21,524 nt of DNA from DATAFO01 sp046728935 (GCA_046728935.1 JBKPFS010000040.1:1-21524), one strand, 5' to 3'; counted from the stretch's first letter, positions 1 through 7,543 are shown. Notes: generated from the sequence alone by a model not told the origin. A program made the numbers and translations.

Positions 1-24
1 GAGATCTCGGAGTGAGGCCGCGGA

Positions 25-531
25 TCATGCCGCCCGGGCGGTGAGCTCCTCCAGACGGTCCCTGAGCGCGAGGACGTCCCTGCGCCTCCCGCTGTAGACC
101 TCGCAGCCGAAGCGGCGGTCGAGGCCGGCCCGGCGGACGACGTCGGCCATGAACGCATCGCAGGTGACAAGCCCGCAGCGAGGGAGCGCGATGGCGAGGG
201 CCTCGAAGTCGACCCGGTCGCTGTGCCGACTCGCGCGCTCGGGGAAATGCTCGGCGGCGAATCGGCGCAGGCGCCGCTCGACGTTCTGCTCCCTGGCGCC
301 CGGAGCGTCGGGCAGCCGCCGACCGCCGGAGAGCTCGCGCAGAAGGTCGAGCAGCGGAAGGTCCGGCCGCGGCGCTGACTCGGCGCGATGCGCCGACGCC
401 TCCGGAACGGCCACGGTGCCGCTCGCCACGGCCCGGCGAAGCGCCGGCTCGAGCTCCCGAAAGCCGGGCTTCCGCTTCGCGAGCCCGCTGAGGTAGTTCT
501 GGTCGAGATAGAGAAGGAGCGGCCGATTCAC
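25..531 (-). CDS. PIN-like domain protein translationally coupled to ilvD
   Basis: This is a 168-residue protein that resembles the PIN-like nuclease fold. It opens with a beta strand ending in LYLDQNYLSGLA (Asp10). It has a Glu in AVPEAS (residues 41-46), an acidic pair in VDFEALA (Asp108, Glu110), and a late Asp in LVTCDAF (Asp125). That spacing of acidic residues is what PIN domains use to bind metal. The chosen start is GTG at 531, which overlaps the ilvD stop as GTGA, so it is probably translated by ribosomes finishing ilvD. PIN proteins are often toxins paired with an antitoxin, but no small partner gene is visible on the upstream side, which is ilvD itself. The downstream side is cut off by the window edge. 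Function beyond a PIN-like fold is unknown; the family call is moderate and the gene call is good. Confidence 0.68.
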   Translation of the reverse strand: MNRPLLLYLDQNYLSGLAKRKPGFRELEPALRRAVASGTVAVPEASAHRAESAPRPDLPLLDLLRELSGGRRLPDAPGAREQNVERRLRRFAAEHFPERASRHSDRVDFEALAIALPRCGLVTCDAFMADVVRRAGLDRRFGCEVYSGRRRDVLALRDRLEELTARAA

Positions 532-2222
532 TCCGTGACGGCTCCGACCGACGCCGAGGAGACGGTGCGCGCGTACTTGGCCATGACGCCGCTCGGGTAG
601 GCGGGCTCGGGCGGCTCGTAGGCCGCGACGCGCTTCGCGACCTCGGCGTCCGAGAGCGCGACGTCGAGGCGGCGGGCGCCGACGTCGATGGTCACTTCGT
701 CGCCGTCGCGAAGCGCCGCGATCGGCCCGCCCTTGACCGCCTCCGGGGCGACGTGGCCCACCATCAGGCCTCGCGTCGCGCCCGAGAAGCGCCCGTCGGT
801 GATCAGCGCCACCTCCTCCCCCAGCCCCTCGCCGACGATTCCGGCGGTCACCTGGAGCATCTCCCGCATGCCCGGGCCCCCGGCCGGGCCCTCGTTGCGG
901 ATCACGACGACGTCGCCGGGCTCGATCCGCTGGTCCTTGACCGCGCGGAAGCACTCCTCCTCGGACTCGAACACCCGCGCCGGTCCCGTCTGCCCGGTGC
1001 GCTCCGTGCCCGCGAGCTTGACCACGGCGCCCTCGGGCGCGAGGTTGCCCCGCAGGATCGCCAGTCCCCCCTCGGGCTTGAGCGGGTCCGAGAGCGGCCG
1101 GACCACCTCCTGGCCCTCGGCCTCCTGCGCCGCCTGGGCCTCCTCGCCGATCGTGCGGCCGGTGACCGTGAGCGCGTCCGAGTGGAGGACCCCGGCCTCG
1201 TCGAGCCGCTTCAGGATCAGCGGCACCCCGCCCGCCCGGTAGAGGTCCGTGGCGACGAATCGCCCGCCAGGCTTCAGGTCGGCGAGCAGGGGCGTGCGGC
1301 GCGAGATGGTCTCGAAGTCGTCGATCGCCAGCTCGATGCCTGCCTCCCGCGCGACCGCGAGCAGGTGAAGGACGCCGTTGGTCGAGCCGCCGGAGGCGCA
1401 CACGCACGCGATCGCGTTCTCGAGCGAGTCGCGGGTGATCACCAGGCTGGGGCGGATGTCCCCGGACAGCACGCGCATCACCAGCTCCCCGATCTGCTCT
1501 GCGACCTCCTCCTTTGTGGCGTCCTCGGCGGGGACCATCGCCGAGCCGGCGGGCGAGATCCCGAGCGCCTCGAAGGCGCAGGCCATCGTGTTCGCCGTGA
1601 ACTGGCCCCCGCACGCGCCGGCGCCCGGGCTCGCGCAGCCCTCCAGCTCGAGCAGATCCTCATCCGACATCTCGCCCGCGGCGTGGGCCCCGATGGCCTC
1701 GAAGACCTCGAGGATGGTCACGTCGCGATCGTGCCAGCGGCCAGGGGCGATCGAGCCGCCGTAGAGCATCAGCCCGGGGATGTCGAGGCGGCAGAGCGCC
1801 ATGACCGCGCCCGGGATCGTCTTGTCGCAGGCCGAGAGCGCCACCACGGCGTCGAACTGGTAGCCGCGCGCCATCAGCTCGATCGAGTCGGCGATCACCT
1901 CGCGGCTCACCAGCGAGGTCTTCATCCCCGCGGTGCCCATCGTGATCCCGTCCGAGATCGCGACCGTGTTGAACTCCATCGGCGTCCCGCCGGCGGCGCG
2001 CACTCCCTCCTTGACGTGCTCGGCGAGGCCGCGCAGGTGGAAGTTGCACGGCATCGCCTCGGTCCAGGTGTTGGCGATCCCGATCGTCGGGCGGGCAAGC
2101 GCCTCATCGTCGAAGCCGATCCCCTTCATGTAGGCCCGCGCGGCGGCGCGGTCTGGGCCGTCGAAGACCGCCGCGGACCGCGGCCGGGGAAGCGCCGTTC
2201 GGATGTCGCCGTTCCCGCTCAT
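528..2222 (-). CDS. ilvD: Dihydroxy-acid dehydratase
   Basis: This is a 564-residue cytoplasmic enzyme of isoleucine, valine and pantothenate synthesis. It dehydrates 2,3-dihydroxy acids to 2-keto acids with an Fe-S cluster and Mg2+. Cluster cysteines are visible at Cys59 (AMPCNFH), Cys132 in the family signature CDKTIPG (132-138), and Cys204 (GACGGQF). The second signature ITDGRFSGATRG is near the C-terminus. Length matches the IlvD/Edd family. The start is ATG at 2222, without a strong ribosome-binding site. A TACACT hexamer at 2237-2242 (minus) could be a -10 box, but no -35 partner is seen. The upstream gene ends 34 bases away. The downstream PIN-like gene overlaps by four bases. IlvD is distinguished from phosphogluconate dehydratase by overall similarity, and confidence is high. 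Confidence 0.97.
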   Translation of the reverse strand: MSGNGDIRTALPRPRSAAVFDGPDRAAARAYMKGIGFDDEALARPTIGIANTWTEAMPCNFHLRGLAEHVKEGVRAAGGTPMEFNTVAISDGITMGTAGMKTSLVSREVIADSIELMARGYQFDAVVALSACDKTIPGAVMALCRLDIPGLMLYGGSIAPGRWHDRDVTILEVFEAIGAHAAGEMSDEDLLELEGCASPGAGACGGQFTANTMACAFEALGISPAGSAMVPAEDATKEEVAEQIGELVMRVLSGDIRPSLVITRDSLENAIACVCASGGSTNGVLHLLAVAREAGIELAIDDFETISRRTPLLADLKPGGRFVATDLYRAGGVPLILKRLDEAGVLHSDALTVTGRTIGEEAQAAQEAEGQEVVRPLSDPLKPEGGLAILRGNLAPEGAVVKLAGTERTGQTGPARVFESEEECFRAVKDQRIEPGDVVVIRNEGPAGGPGMREMLQVTAGIVGEGLGEEVALITDGRFSGATRGLMVGHVAPEAVKGGPIAALRDGDEVTIDVGARRLDVALSDAEVAKRVAAYEPPEPAYPSGVMAKYARTVSSASVGAVTE

Positions 2223-2256
2223 CGGGCTGGGGCGGGAGTGTACGTCCGTGCCGAGG

Positions 2257-2820
2257 CTAGGCGGCGGCGCGGGCGCGGATCGCCCGCCACTCCCGCAGAC
2301 GCACGAGGTCGCGGCGCACCTGGGCCGGATCGACCTGGCGACCGGGAACGTGCATGTTGGCCTCTGCGATCAGCTCGCGCTCGTGGCCCTGGAGGGTGAT
2401 CCACTTCGCGAGCACGTCGTCGGCGTCGGGCAGTCGCTCGCCGAGCCCCGGATCGGAGCGGTCCGGGAAGGCAACGCAGTATTCGTTCAGGAGCTCGCCC
2501 GTTCGCGTGTCGAAGGCGACGATCGGCCGGTGCGGGTAGACCAGGTACGCATAGCCGCTGGCGGCGCCGGCTCCGCCGTCGATCGCGACGAAACCGAGCT
2601 CCTCGTACATCTCGAACGTCTCCGCCGGGACGGTGGACCGCAGGAGCTCACGAGCCCGGCGCTCGGCGCGGAGCTCGCGGCCGGGGTCCCAGTTGCGCGC
2701 CGGGAGGGGCAGGTCACGCCGCCGCCGGGGTCTCAACATCCGCGCCAGCTCCGGGCCGACGGCGAGCGCCAGCAGCGCGGCGACCACGATTGCCATCGAC
2801 GCGATCGCGAGGCCGCTCAT
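2257..2820 (-). CDS. Uncharacterised membrane-anchored protein
   Basis: This is a 187-residue protein that I do not recognise as a named family. Residues about 4-25 form one hydrophobic helix, followed at once by the basic stretch RPRRRR, so the bulk (residues 35-187) should face the cytoplasm. The soluble part contains a conserved-looking core, ELGFVAIDGG, then YAYLVYPHRPIVAFD, then LLNEYCVAFPD, and ends in a charged helical region. The start is ATG at 2820 with AGGTGG nine bases upstream. Between them lies an unusual run of seven T in this GC-rich genome. It sits between the 80-residue gene and ilvD on the same strand, and could be co-transcribed with either. No catalytic motif is seen. Confidence 0.8.
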   Translation of the reverse strand: MSGLAIASMAIVVAALLALAVGPELARMLRPRRRRDLPLPARNWDPGRELRAERRARELLRSTVPAETFEMYEELGFVAIDGGAGAASGYAYLVYPHRPIVAFDTRTGELLNEYCVAFPDRSDPGLGERLPDADDVLAKWITLQGHERELIAEANMHVPGRQVDPAQVRRDLVRLREWRAIRARAAA

Positions 2821-2831
2821 TCAAAAAAACC

Positions 2832-2852
2832 ACCTGCGGCGGCTTCGCCGCC
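2832..2852 (-). promoter_or_regulatory. Leader hairpin next to a T7 run, upstream of the 187-residue gene
   Basis: Read on the minus strand, GGCGGC and GCCGCC flank a three-base loop (an alternative register pairs GCGGCG with CGCCGC). The hairpin is followed by GCAGGTGG and then seven T directly before the ATG at 2820. AGGTGG would serve as the ribosome-binding site. The stem and T run are separated by about eight bases, so this is a poor intrinsic terminator. A leader hairpin that could influence access to the start is more likely. No homologous leader is known to me. Confidence 0.3.
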
Positions 2853-2867
2853 TGACACGCCTCTTTC

Positions 2868-2881
2868 GGTGCTAAAGCACC
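2868..2881. repeat. Perfect 5-bp inverted repeat GGTGC-N4-GCACC
   Basis: GGTGC and GCACC flank TAAA in the gap between the 80-residue gene and the 187-residue gene. It could be a small operator or an RNA hairpin. It is short enough to arise by chance in GC-rich DNA, so the call is weak. Confidence 0.2.
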
Positions 2882-2898
2882 TCATCGAATACCCCGGG

Positions 2899-3141
2899 TC
2901 AGCCGCCCGCCGCCGGCGGGAAGAAGACGACGCGCTCCGCGTCGCGCGGAACCTCGCTGAAGTCGCGCACCATCACCGCCTCGCGGCGCCCCGCCGCGTC
3001 GGTCGGCACCGCGGCCCACATGCCCTGGTCGAGCTGGCGACGGAACTCCTCGATCAGGCGCTCCTCCTCCTCCGCGAGCGCCGGATCTCCCTCCGCGAGG
3101 AGCACGTCTCCGTGCCCGGGCTTCATGCGAACGAGCTTCAC
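2899..3141 (-). CDS. Small uncharacterised protein, 80 residues
   Basis: This is an acidic 80-residue soluble protein with no signal peptide or membrane helix. It begins MKLVRMKPGHGDVLLAE and continues with an acidic helix (residues about 21-38), the segment QGMWAAVP, and a C-terminal strand region RVVFFPPA. The start is ATG at 3141, eight bases after the thiD stop, so it is very likely in the thiD transcript. I do not recognise the family. The ordered pattern of charged helix followed by strands, and the tight spacing with thiD, argue that it is a real gene rather than a chance frame. Confidence 0.75.
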   Translation of the reverse strand: MKLVRMKPGHGDVLLAEGDPALAEEEERLIEEFRRQLDQGMWAAVPTDAAGRREAVMVRDFSEVPRDAERVVFFPPAAGG

Positions 3142-3149
3142 CGCACGGA

Positions 3150-3959
3150 TTATGCCGCCGATTCCGATCGGCGGGCGAGGCCGAAGACGTCGACAGGCCC
3201 CGGGCCGCGACCGAGGTCGCGCAGTCCGTTGCCGACCGCCTCGGCCGCGATCTCCCTCGCCCAGCGGGCGGCGTCGGCCAGGTCACTCCCGCGGGCCAGG
3301 AACGCGGCGAGTGCTGACGAGTGGGTGCATCCCGAGCCGTGGGACGCCCCATCGGGGTAGCGCGGCCCCTCGATCTTCACCGCCCCCGAATCGTCGACGA
3401 GGACGTCGGCGCCCTCGTCGGTGTGCCCGCCCGTGACGATCACCGCTCCGGGTCCGAGGGCGAGGATCGCGTGGCCGAGCTCCTGGGGCGTCGCGCCCTC
3501 CCCCTTGCCGGACAGCTCGCGCGCCTCGGGCAGGTTCGGCGTCGCGACCGTCGCCCGAGGCAGGAGGCGCTCGATCAGCGCCGCCTTCGCGTTCGGGTCG
3601 AGGAGGATCGCGCCGCTCTGGGCGACCATCACCGGGTCGAGCACCACCGGGGCGTCCCCGACCAGCTCGAGCGCCTCGGCCACGGCCGCGATCGTCGCCT
3701 CGTCGCCGAGCATGCCGATCTTGACCGCGTCGACGCCGAGGTCGTCCGCCACCGCGCGCACCTGGGCCACGATCATCTCCGGGGGCACCGGCGTGACCAT
3801 CTCGACGCCGACCGTGTTCTGCGCGGTCAAGGCGGTGATCGCGGTCATCCCGTGGACGCCGCAGCGGGCGAACGCCTTCAGGTCGGCCTGGATCCCCGCG
3901 CCGCCGCCGGAGTCCGAGCCAGCGATCGCGAGGCAGGTTGGAACGCGCCCTGCGGCCAT
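3150..3959 (-). CDS. thiD: Hydroxymethylpyrimidine/phosphomethylpyrimidine kinase
   Basis: This 269-residue ribokinase-fold enzyme phosphorylates HMP and HMP-phosphate to give HMP-PP for thiamine synthesis. The N-terminal substrate motif AIAGSDSGGGAGIQAD (residues 11-26) is intact, followed by KIGML, VLDPVM, ATPNLPEA and the anion-hole/catalytic motif GSGCTHS near residue 220. Length is usual for the family. The start is ATG at 3959. No other thi gene is adjacent, and no TPP riboswitch-like sequence was recognised upstream, where only 53 bases separate it from dprA. A TAGGCT box lies five bases before the ATG and may give a leaderless transcript. The 80-residue gene follows eight bases downstream. 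Confidence 0.95.
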   Translation of the reverse strand: MAAGRVPTCLAIAGSDSGGGAGIQADLKAFARCGVHGMTAITALTAQNTVGVEMVTPVPPEMIVAQVRAVADDLGVDAVKIGMLGDEATIAAVAEALELVGDAPVVLDPVMVAQSGAILLDPNAKAALIERLLPRATVATPNLPEARELSGKGEGATPQELGHAILALGPGAVIVTGGHTDEGADVLVDDSGAVKIEGPRYPDGASHGSGCTHSSALAAFLARGSDLADAARWAREIAAEAVGNGLRDLGRGPGPVDVFGLARRSESAA

Positions 3960-3965
3960 GCGTTG

Positions 3966-3971
3966 AGCCTA
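3966..3971 (-). promoter_or_regulatory. thiD: Possible -10 box TAGGCT for leaderless thiD
   Basis: On the minus strand TAGGCT fits the actinobacterial TANNNT -10 pattern and is followed by five bases and then the thiD ATG. That spacing would put the transcript start at or near the start codon. It lies just beyond the terminator-like hairpin after dprA, which fits a new transcript starting here. No good -35 is present, so confidence is low. Confidence 0.25.
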
Positions 3972-3980
3972 GTCCGCATC

Positions 3981-4014
3981 GACGCCTTCGTCCGCGTGCG
4001 GAGACCAAGGCGTC
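3981..4014 (-). terminator. Terminator-like hairpin after dprA
   Basis: GACGCCTT (3981-3988) pairs perfectly with AAGGCGTC (4007-4014). Inside, TCCG and CGGA form a second short stem. The outer stem begins inside the dprA stop codon (TGA at 4013-4015). There is no T run, which is common for actinobacterial terminators. It likely ends the comM-dprA transcript before thiD. Confidence 0.5.
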
Positions 4015-4906
4015 AGTCCGGCGGGGCGAGCGTCGTTCGCGAGTACGCGCCCGAGCCGTCCGCCTCGACGTAGCCCAGCAGCTCGAGCCGACCGAGGGCC
4101 ACGGCCGCGTCGTGGGGCGCGATCCCGGTGGCGAGGGCGACGGCGTCCGGCGTGGAGGCGCCGCGCTCGACGCTCTCGAGCGCCTCGCGAAGGCCGCGCT
4201 CGAGCGATGGGCCCGCCGTCAACGCCCGCGTGCGGCCGATGCCGATCATCGCGTCGAGCACGTCCTGGGCTCCGCGGATCAGGGCGGCCCCGTCCCTGAT
4301 CAGTGCGTGGGGACCGGCGGCGACCCTGGTTCCGACCTGCCCCGGCACCGCGCCCAGGTCGCGGCCCAGGTGCATCGCGTGGTCGGCGGTGATCAGGGAG
4401 CCCGATGGTTCCGCGGCCTCGACGATGATCGTCATCCGCGCCAGCGCGGCCATGATCCGGTTGCGGGCGGGAAACGACCACTTCGTGGTCTCGGTGCCCG
4501 GCGGATGCTCGGAGACGGCGGCCCCCGCCTCCAGGATCCGGCGATGGAGGCGCGCGTTGGACGCCGGATAGACCACGTCCGGTCCGCCGCCGAGCACCGC
4601 GATCGTCCTTCCGCCGCCCTCGAGCGCGCCGGCGTGCGCGGCCTCGTCGATCCCGTACGCCATCCCGCTGATCACGGTGAGGCCCGCGAAGGCGAGGTCG
4701 CGGCCGAGCTCCTGGGCCATGCGCCGTCCGTAGGTGGTGGCGCGGCGCGAGCCGACGATCGTCACGGCGGCGTCGGGATCGAGCCCGGCCACGGCGTGGC
4801 GATCGCCGACTCCCTGAATCGCCTCGGGCGGACCCGCGAGCGCCTCCAGCGCTTCGGGATAGTCCGCGTGGCCGCGCCGGATCGCCCAGGCCCGCGGCTG
4901 CGTCAA
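4013..4906 (-). CDS. dprA: DNA-processing protein DprA
   Basis: This is a 297-residue DprA/Smf protein. The family loads RecA on incoming single-stranded DNA during natural transformation. The Rossmann-like core is clear: TIVGSRRAT (residues 49-57), VISGMAYGIDEAAH (78-91), TIAVLGGGPDVVYP (101-114), FPARNRI (145-151) and EPSGSLITADHA (166-177). A C-terminal winged-helix region (about 240-290) follows. The N-terminal SAM-like domain found in many DprA proteins is absent or very reduced. The frame is open further upstream inside comM, but the likely start is TTG at 4906: GAAGGAAG lies just upstream and TTGA overlaps the comM stop by four bases. The comM neighbour supports the role. Confidence 0.92.
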   Translation of the reverse strand: MTQPRAWAIRRGHADYPEALEALAGPPEAIQGVGDRHAVAGLDPDAAVTIVGSRRATTYGRRMAQELGRDLAFAGLTVISGMAYGIDEAAHAGALEGGGRTIAVLGGGPDVVYPASNARLHRRILEAGAAVSEHPPGTETTKWSFPARNRIMAALARMTIIVEAAEPSGSLITADHAMHLGRDLGAVPGQVGTRVAAGPHALIRDGAALIRGAQDVLDAMIGIGRTRALTAGPSLERGLREALESVERGASTPDAVALATGIAPHDAAVALGRLELLGYVEADGSGAYSRTTLAPPD

Positions 4907-6399
4907 CTTGGCTTCCTTCGGCGCAGCGTCACCGCCTCGGTGAGATCGTCGGAGTCGATCTGCTCGTGCCCCTCCAGGTCCGCGATCGTCCTGGCCACCC
5001 GCAGGACCCGCTCGTAGCCGCGGGCGCTCAGGTCGAAGCGCCGATGCAGCTCGTCGAGAAGGCGGCTCGCATCCGGCTCGAGCTCGCACTGCGCCCTGGT
5101 CTCGCGGGAGGTCAGCTCGGCGTTGCAGCGATTCGGCACCCTTCGCCCCTGGCGCTCACGCGCCGCGAGGACCCGCTCCCGCACGCTCGCGGAGCCCTCC
5201 TCGCGGCGACCCCGCAGCGCGGAGGCCTCCGGCTGGGCGACGCGCAGCGAGATGTCGATGCGATCGGCGAGGGCTCCGGTGAGCTTCGTCGAATAGCGGC
5301 GGACGGCGAGGGTCGGGCACCTGCACTCGGTCGAGTCCTCGCCGTGCCCGCAGGGACACGGATTCGCCGCCGCGATGAGCTGAACCCGGCACGGAAGCTC
5401 GACGGCGTGGCGCGCCCGGGCGATCAGCACCCTTCCGGCCTCGAGCGGCTGGCGCAGCGCCTCGATCGCATCGCGCCGGAACTCCGGCAGCTCGTCGAGG
5501 AACAGCACGCCCCGATGAGCGAGGGTCGCCTCGCCGGGTCGAGGCGGGTTGCCTCCCCCGACCAAGCCCGCCGCGGAGATCGTGTGATGGGGCGCCCGGT
5601 ACGGCCGCGCCCAGGCGTTCGCGCTCGCGGTCGGCCGGCCGCACGCCCCCGCTACGCGCACAACCTCGATCAGCTCGTCGGCCGCGAGCGGCGGCAGCAA
5701 CGAAGGCAGGCGCCGGGCCGCCATCGACTTCCCCGCCCCGGGCGGGCCGGTGATGAGGAGGCTGTGACCGCCCGCCGCCGCCACCTCGAGCGCGCGGCGA
5801 AGCATCGGCTGGCCACGCAGGTCGGCGAGGTCCGGGAGCCATGGGCGACAGCCGTTTGTCGACAGCGATAGGGGCGCGGCGACCGCCGGCTCGTCGTCCG
5901 TGCCCAACGTCCGCAACTGCTCCAGCCGCGATACGCCGATGACGGTCGCGCCGGCGAGGGCCGCCTCGGGACCGCTTGGATCCGCGACGACGAGCGCTCG
6001 GGCGCCCGCCCTGCGCGCCGATTCCGCCATCGCGAGGGCGCCGGGCGCGGGACGAATCGCGCCGTTTAGCGCCAGCTCGCCGCTGGTCGCGATCCCCTCC
6101 AGCGCCTCGGCGCGCAGCTGGCCCGACGCGGCCAGGAGCGCCGCCGCGATCGCGAGGTCGAACCCCGGTCCGGCCTTGGGCAGGTCGGCGGGGGCGAGGT
6201 TGGCGGTGATGCGCTGCTGGGGGAACCTGAACCCGGAGTTGAGGAGCGCCGCACGGACTCGCTCCCGCGACTCGCGGACCGCGGCGTCGGGGAGCCCGAC
6301 GAGGGAGAACGATGGAAGCCCCGCGCCGACGTCCACCTCCACGCTCACCGGGTGCGCCTCCACGCCCAGGATCTCGAACGTCAGGACGCTCGCGAGCAC
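4903..6399 (-). CDS. comM: YifB/ComM-family Mg-chelatase-like AAA+ ATPase
   Basis: This is a 498-residue AAA+ protein of the ComM/YifB family. In studied bacteria ComM is a hexameric helicase that promotes branch migration of donor DNA in transformation. An N-terminal ChlI-like domain (residues 1-165) carries LVGLPDAAVRESRERV. The Walker A motif is GPPGAGKS (218-225) and Walker B is VLFLDE (298-303). A cysteine cluster (Cys348, 350, 359, 361) fits the family's zinc-like insertion, and a C-terminal lid helical domain includes SARGYERVLRVARTIADLEG. The start is GTG at 6399. It overlaps dprA by four bases and is divergent from yraN, with 115 bases between them that contain an inverted repeat. 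Confidence 0.95.
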   Translation of the reverse strand: MLASVLTFEILGVEAHPVSVEVDVGAGLPSFSLVGLPDAAVRESRERVRAALLNSGFRFPQQRITANLAPADLPKAGPGFDLAIAAALLAASGQLRAEALEGIATSGELALNGAIRPAPGALAMAESARRAGARALVVADPSGPEAALAGATVIGVSRLEQLRTLGTDDEPAVAAPLSLSTNGCRPWLPDLADLRGQPMLRRALEVAAAGGHSLLITGPPGAGKSMAARRLPSLLPPLAADELIEVVRVAGACGRPTASANAWARPYRAPHHTISAAGLVGGGNPPRPGEATLAHRGVLFLDELPEFRRDAIEALRQPLEAGRVLIARARHAVELPCRVQLIAAANPCPCGHGEDSTECRCPTLAVRRYSTKLTGALADRIDISLRVAQPEASALRGRREEGSASVRERVLAARERQGRRVPNRCNAELTSRETRAQCELEPDASRLLDELHRRFDLSARGYERVLRVARTIADLEGHEQIDSDDLTEAVTLRRRKPS

Positions 6400-6452
6400 A
6401 CGCCGACGCTAGGGCCGTCGGCGAGGCCTGGGACGCGCGAGATGTGCCTTGT

Positions 6453-6472
6453 TGGTGACGATGTCGCCACCA
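6453..6472. promoter_or_regulatory. Inverted repeat between divergent comM and yraN
   Basis: TGGTGACGA and TCGCCACCA face each other across a two-base centre, with eight of nine arm positions pairing. It lies in the only intergenic stretch between the divergent starts. The compact 9-2-9 layout suits a dimeric regulator. No named regulator's site was recognised, so this is a structural observation only. Confidence 0.35.
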
Positions 6473-6514
6473 TCGGCGCGCTCGGCGTGCGATCGGCCTC
6501 CCTACGGTGCGGCG

Positions 6515-6901
6515 ATGACGGTCGCGCGCCAGAGGCTCGGACGGAGGGCCGAGGAGCTCGTTGCCGCGGCGCTGGTGCGCGACGGCGACCTTGTGGTCGA
6601 CGCGAACGTCCGTCCCGCCGGCGCCCGAGGGGAGATCGACCTCATCATCCTCGAGGGCTCGACGCTCGTGTTCGTCGAGGTGAAGGCCCGCCGTGCGGGT
6701 TCGCCGCTCGGCCCCGAGAGCCCCCTGGCGGCCGTGGATCGCCGCAAGCAACTGCGGCTGCGACGGCTTGCCGCGGCCTGGTTGCGCGAGGCGGGCGAGG
6801 CGGCGCCCCGGCGGACGGGGATCCGCTTCGACGTCGTGGGCCTAGAGCTCGACGGCGCCGGCCGCGTCGTCGAGTGGGACCACGTCCGGGGCGCCTTCTA
6901 G
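6515..6901 (+). CDS. yraN: YraN/UPF0102 nuclease-like protein
   Basis: This 128-residue protein has the UPF0102 layout: an N-terminal helix RQRLGRRAEELVAAALVRDG, then GARGEIDLIILEGSTLVFVEVKAR with the restriction-endonuclease-like acidic residues (E-x-D and E-V-K), then the RR-K-L-R helix, and a C-terminal RFDVVGLELDG...EWDHVRGAF. Biochemical function is unsettled in the family; a Holliday-junction-resolvase-like fold is predicted. The start is ATG at 6515, because upstream in-frame residues do not look conserved. It is unusual in running opposite to comM and rnhB, which normally lie on its own strand. Its last 60 bases overlap the 3' end of rnhB tail to tail. Confidence 0.93.
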   Translation: MTVARQRLGRRAEELVAAALVRDGDLVVDANVRPAGARGEIDLIILEGSTLVFVEVKARRAGSPLGPESPLAAVDRRKQLRLRRLAAAWLREAGEAAPRRTGIRFDVVGLELDGAGRVVEWDHVRGAF

Positions 6902-7543
6902 AGCGACCGCGTCCGACCCCTCGGCATCCAGCGCGAGCTGGCTGTAGGCGATCGACTGGAACGAGCGCCGGTGCAGTTCGCAGGGGCCGAGCTCCAGGAT
7001 CGCCGCGCGGTGCTCGGGCGTCGAGTAGCCGACGTTCTCGCCGAAGCCGAAACCGGGGTGGGCGCCAGCGATGCGCCACATGTAGCGGTCGCGGGTGACC
7101 TTGGCGACCACCGAGGCCGCCGCGATCGCGGCGCTGCGCGCGTCCCCGTCGATCACCGGCCGGTGCTCGACCGCGCAACCTGGGACGGGAAACCCGTCGG
7201 TGAGGCAGACGGCGCCTGGAACCGTCACCCGCTCCAGGCAGCGACCGAGCGCCGCGAGGTTGGTGACGTGCAGGCCGCGGATGTCGATGCCGCGCACGCA
7301 GCGCACGGTCACGGCCACCCGGTCCGCCGCTCGCAGCACGATCGGGTAGAGCTCGTCGCGCTCCTCCGGCGTGCGCTGCTTCGAGTCGTCGAGCTCGCCG
7401 AGCGCGCGCCGGTCACGGAGGCTGAGGCGCTCGTAGTCGATCAGCACCGCGGCGGCGACGAGCGGGCCCGCGAGCGACCCGCGCCCCGCCTCGTCGGCCC
7501 CGGCGACGAAGCGCGCCCCCAACGAGCGGTCGAAGCGAAACAA
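6842..7543 (-). CDS. rnhB: Ribonuclease HII
   Basis: This 233-residue enzyme nicks RNA in RNA-DNA hybrids and removes misincorporated ribonucleotides. Catalytic residues are seen as AGADEAGRGSLAGP (Asp17, Glu18), CLTDGF (Asp116) and IDGDARSAA (Asp134), with SVVAKVTRD following. The C-terminal GFGFGENVGYSTPEH and LHRRSF motifs are typical. The chosen start is TTG at 7543, with AAGG about ten bases upstream. The only other in-frame start is ATG at 7690, which would overlap lepB by over 100 bases and give a Ser/Arg-rich leader. The last 20 or so residues (ending DDAAGAVEL) look unconserved and are encoded opposite the canonical yraN 3' end. Confidence 0.93.
   Translation of the reverse strand: MFRFDRSLGARFVAGADEAGRGSLAGPLVAAAVLIDYERLSLRDRRALGELDDSKQRTPEERDELYPIVLRAADRVAVTVRCVRGIDIRGLHVTNLAALGRCLERVTVPGAVCLTDGFPVPGCAVEHRPVIDGDARSAAIAAASVVAKVTRDRYMWRIAGAHPGFGFGENVGYSTPEHRAAILELGPCELHRRSFQSIAYSQLALDAEGSDAVALEGAPDVVPLDDAAGAVEL

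Noticed and set aside
753..2399. Long open frame on the plus strand opposite ilvD
   Set aside because: It has low-complexity Arg/Asp/His-rich composition with no domain and mirrors ilvD; GC-rich codons leave the opposite strand open.
2821..2852. Intrinsic terminator at the hairpin plus T7
   Set aside because: The T run is about eight bases from the stem and directly abuts the start codon, and the bases between make a good ribosome-binding site.
2868..2882. CIRCE-like heat-shock operator
   Set aside because: The arms are only five bases and the spacing is four, unlike TTAGCACTC-N9-GAGTGCTAA; the neighbouring genes are not chaperones.
4907..5089. Longer DprA from the upstream start at 5089
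   Set aside because: The extra residues are encoded opposite the intact comM C-terminus frame, are Arg/Gly-rich, and lack DprA N-terminal features; TTG 4906 has a good ribosome-binding site.
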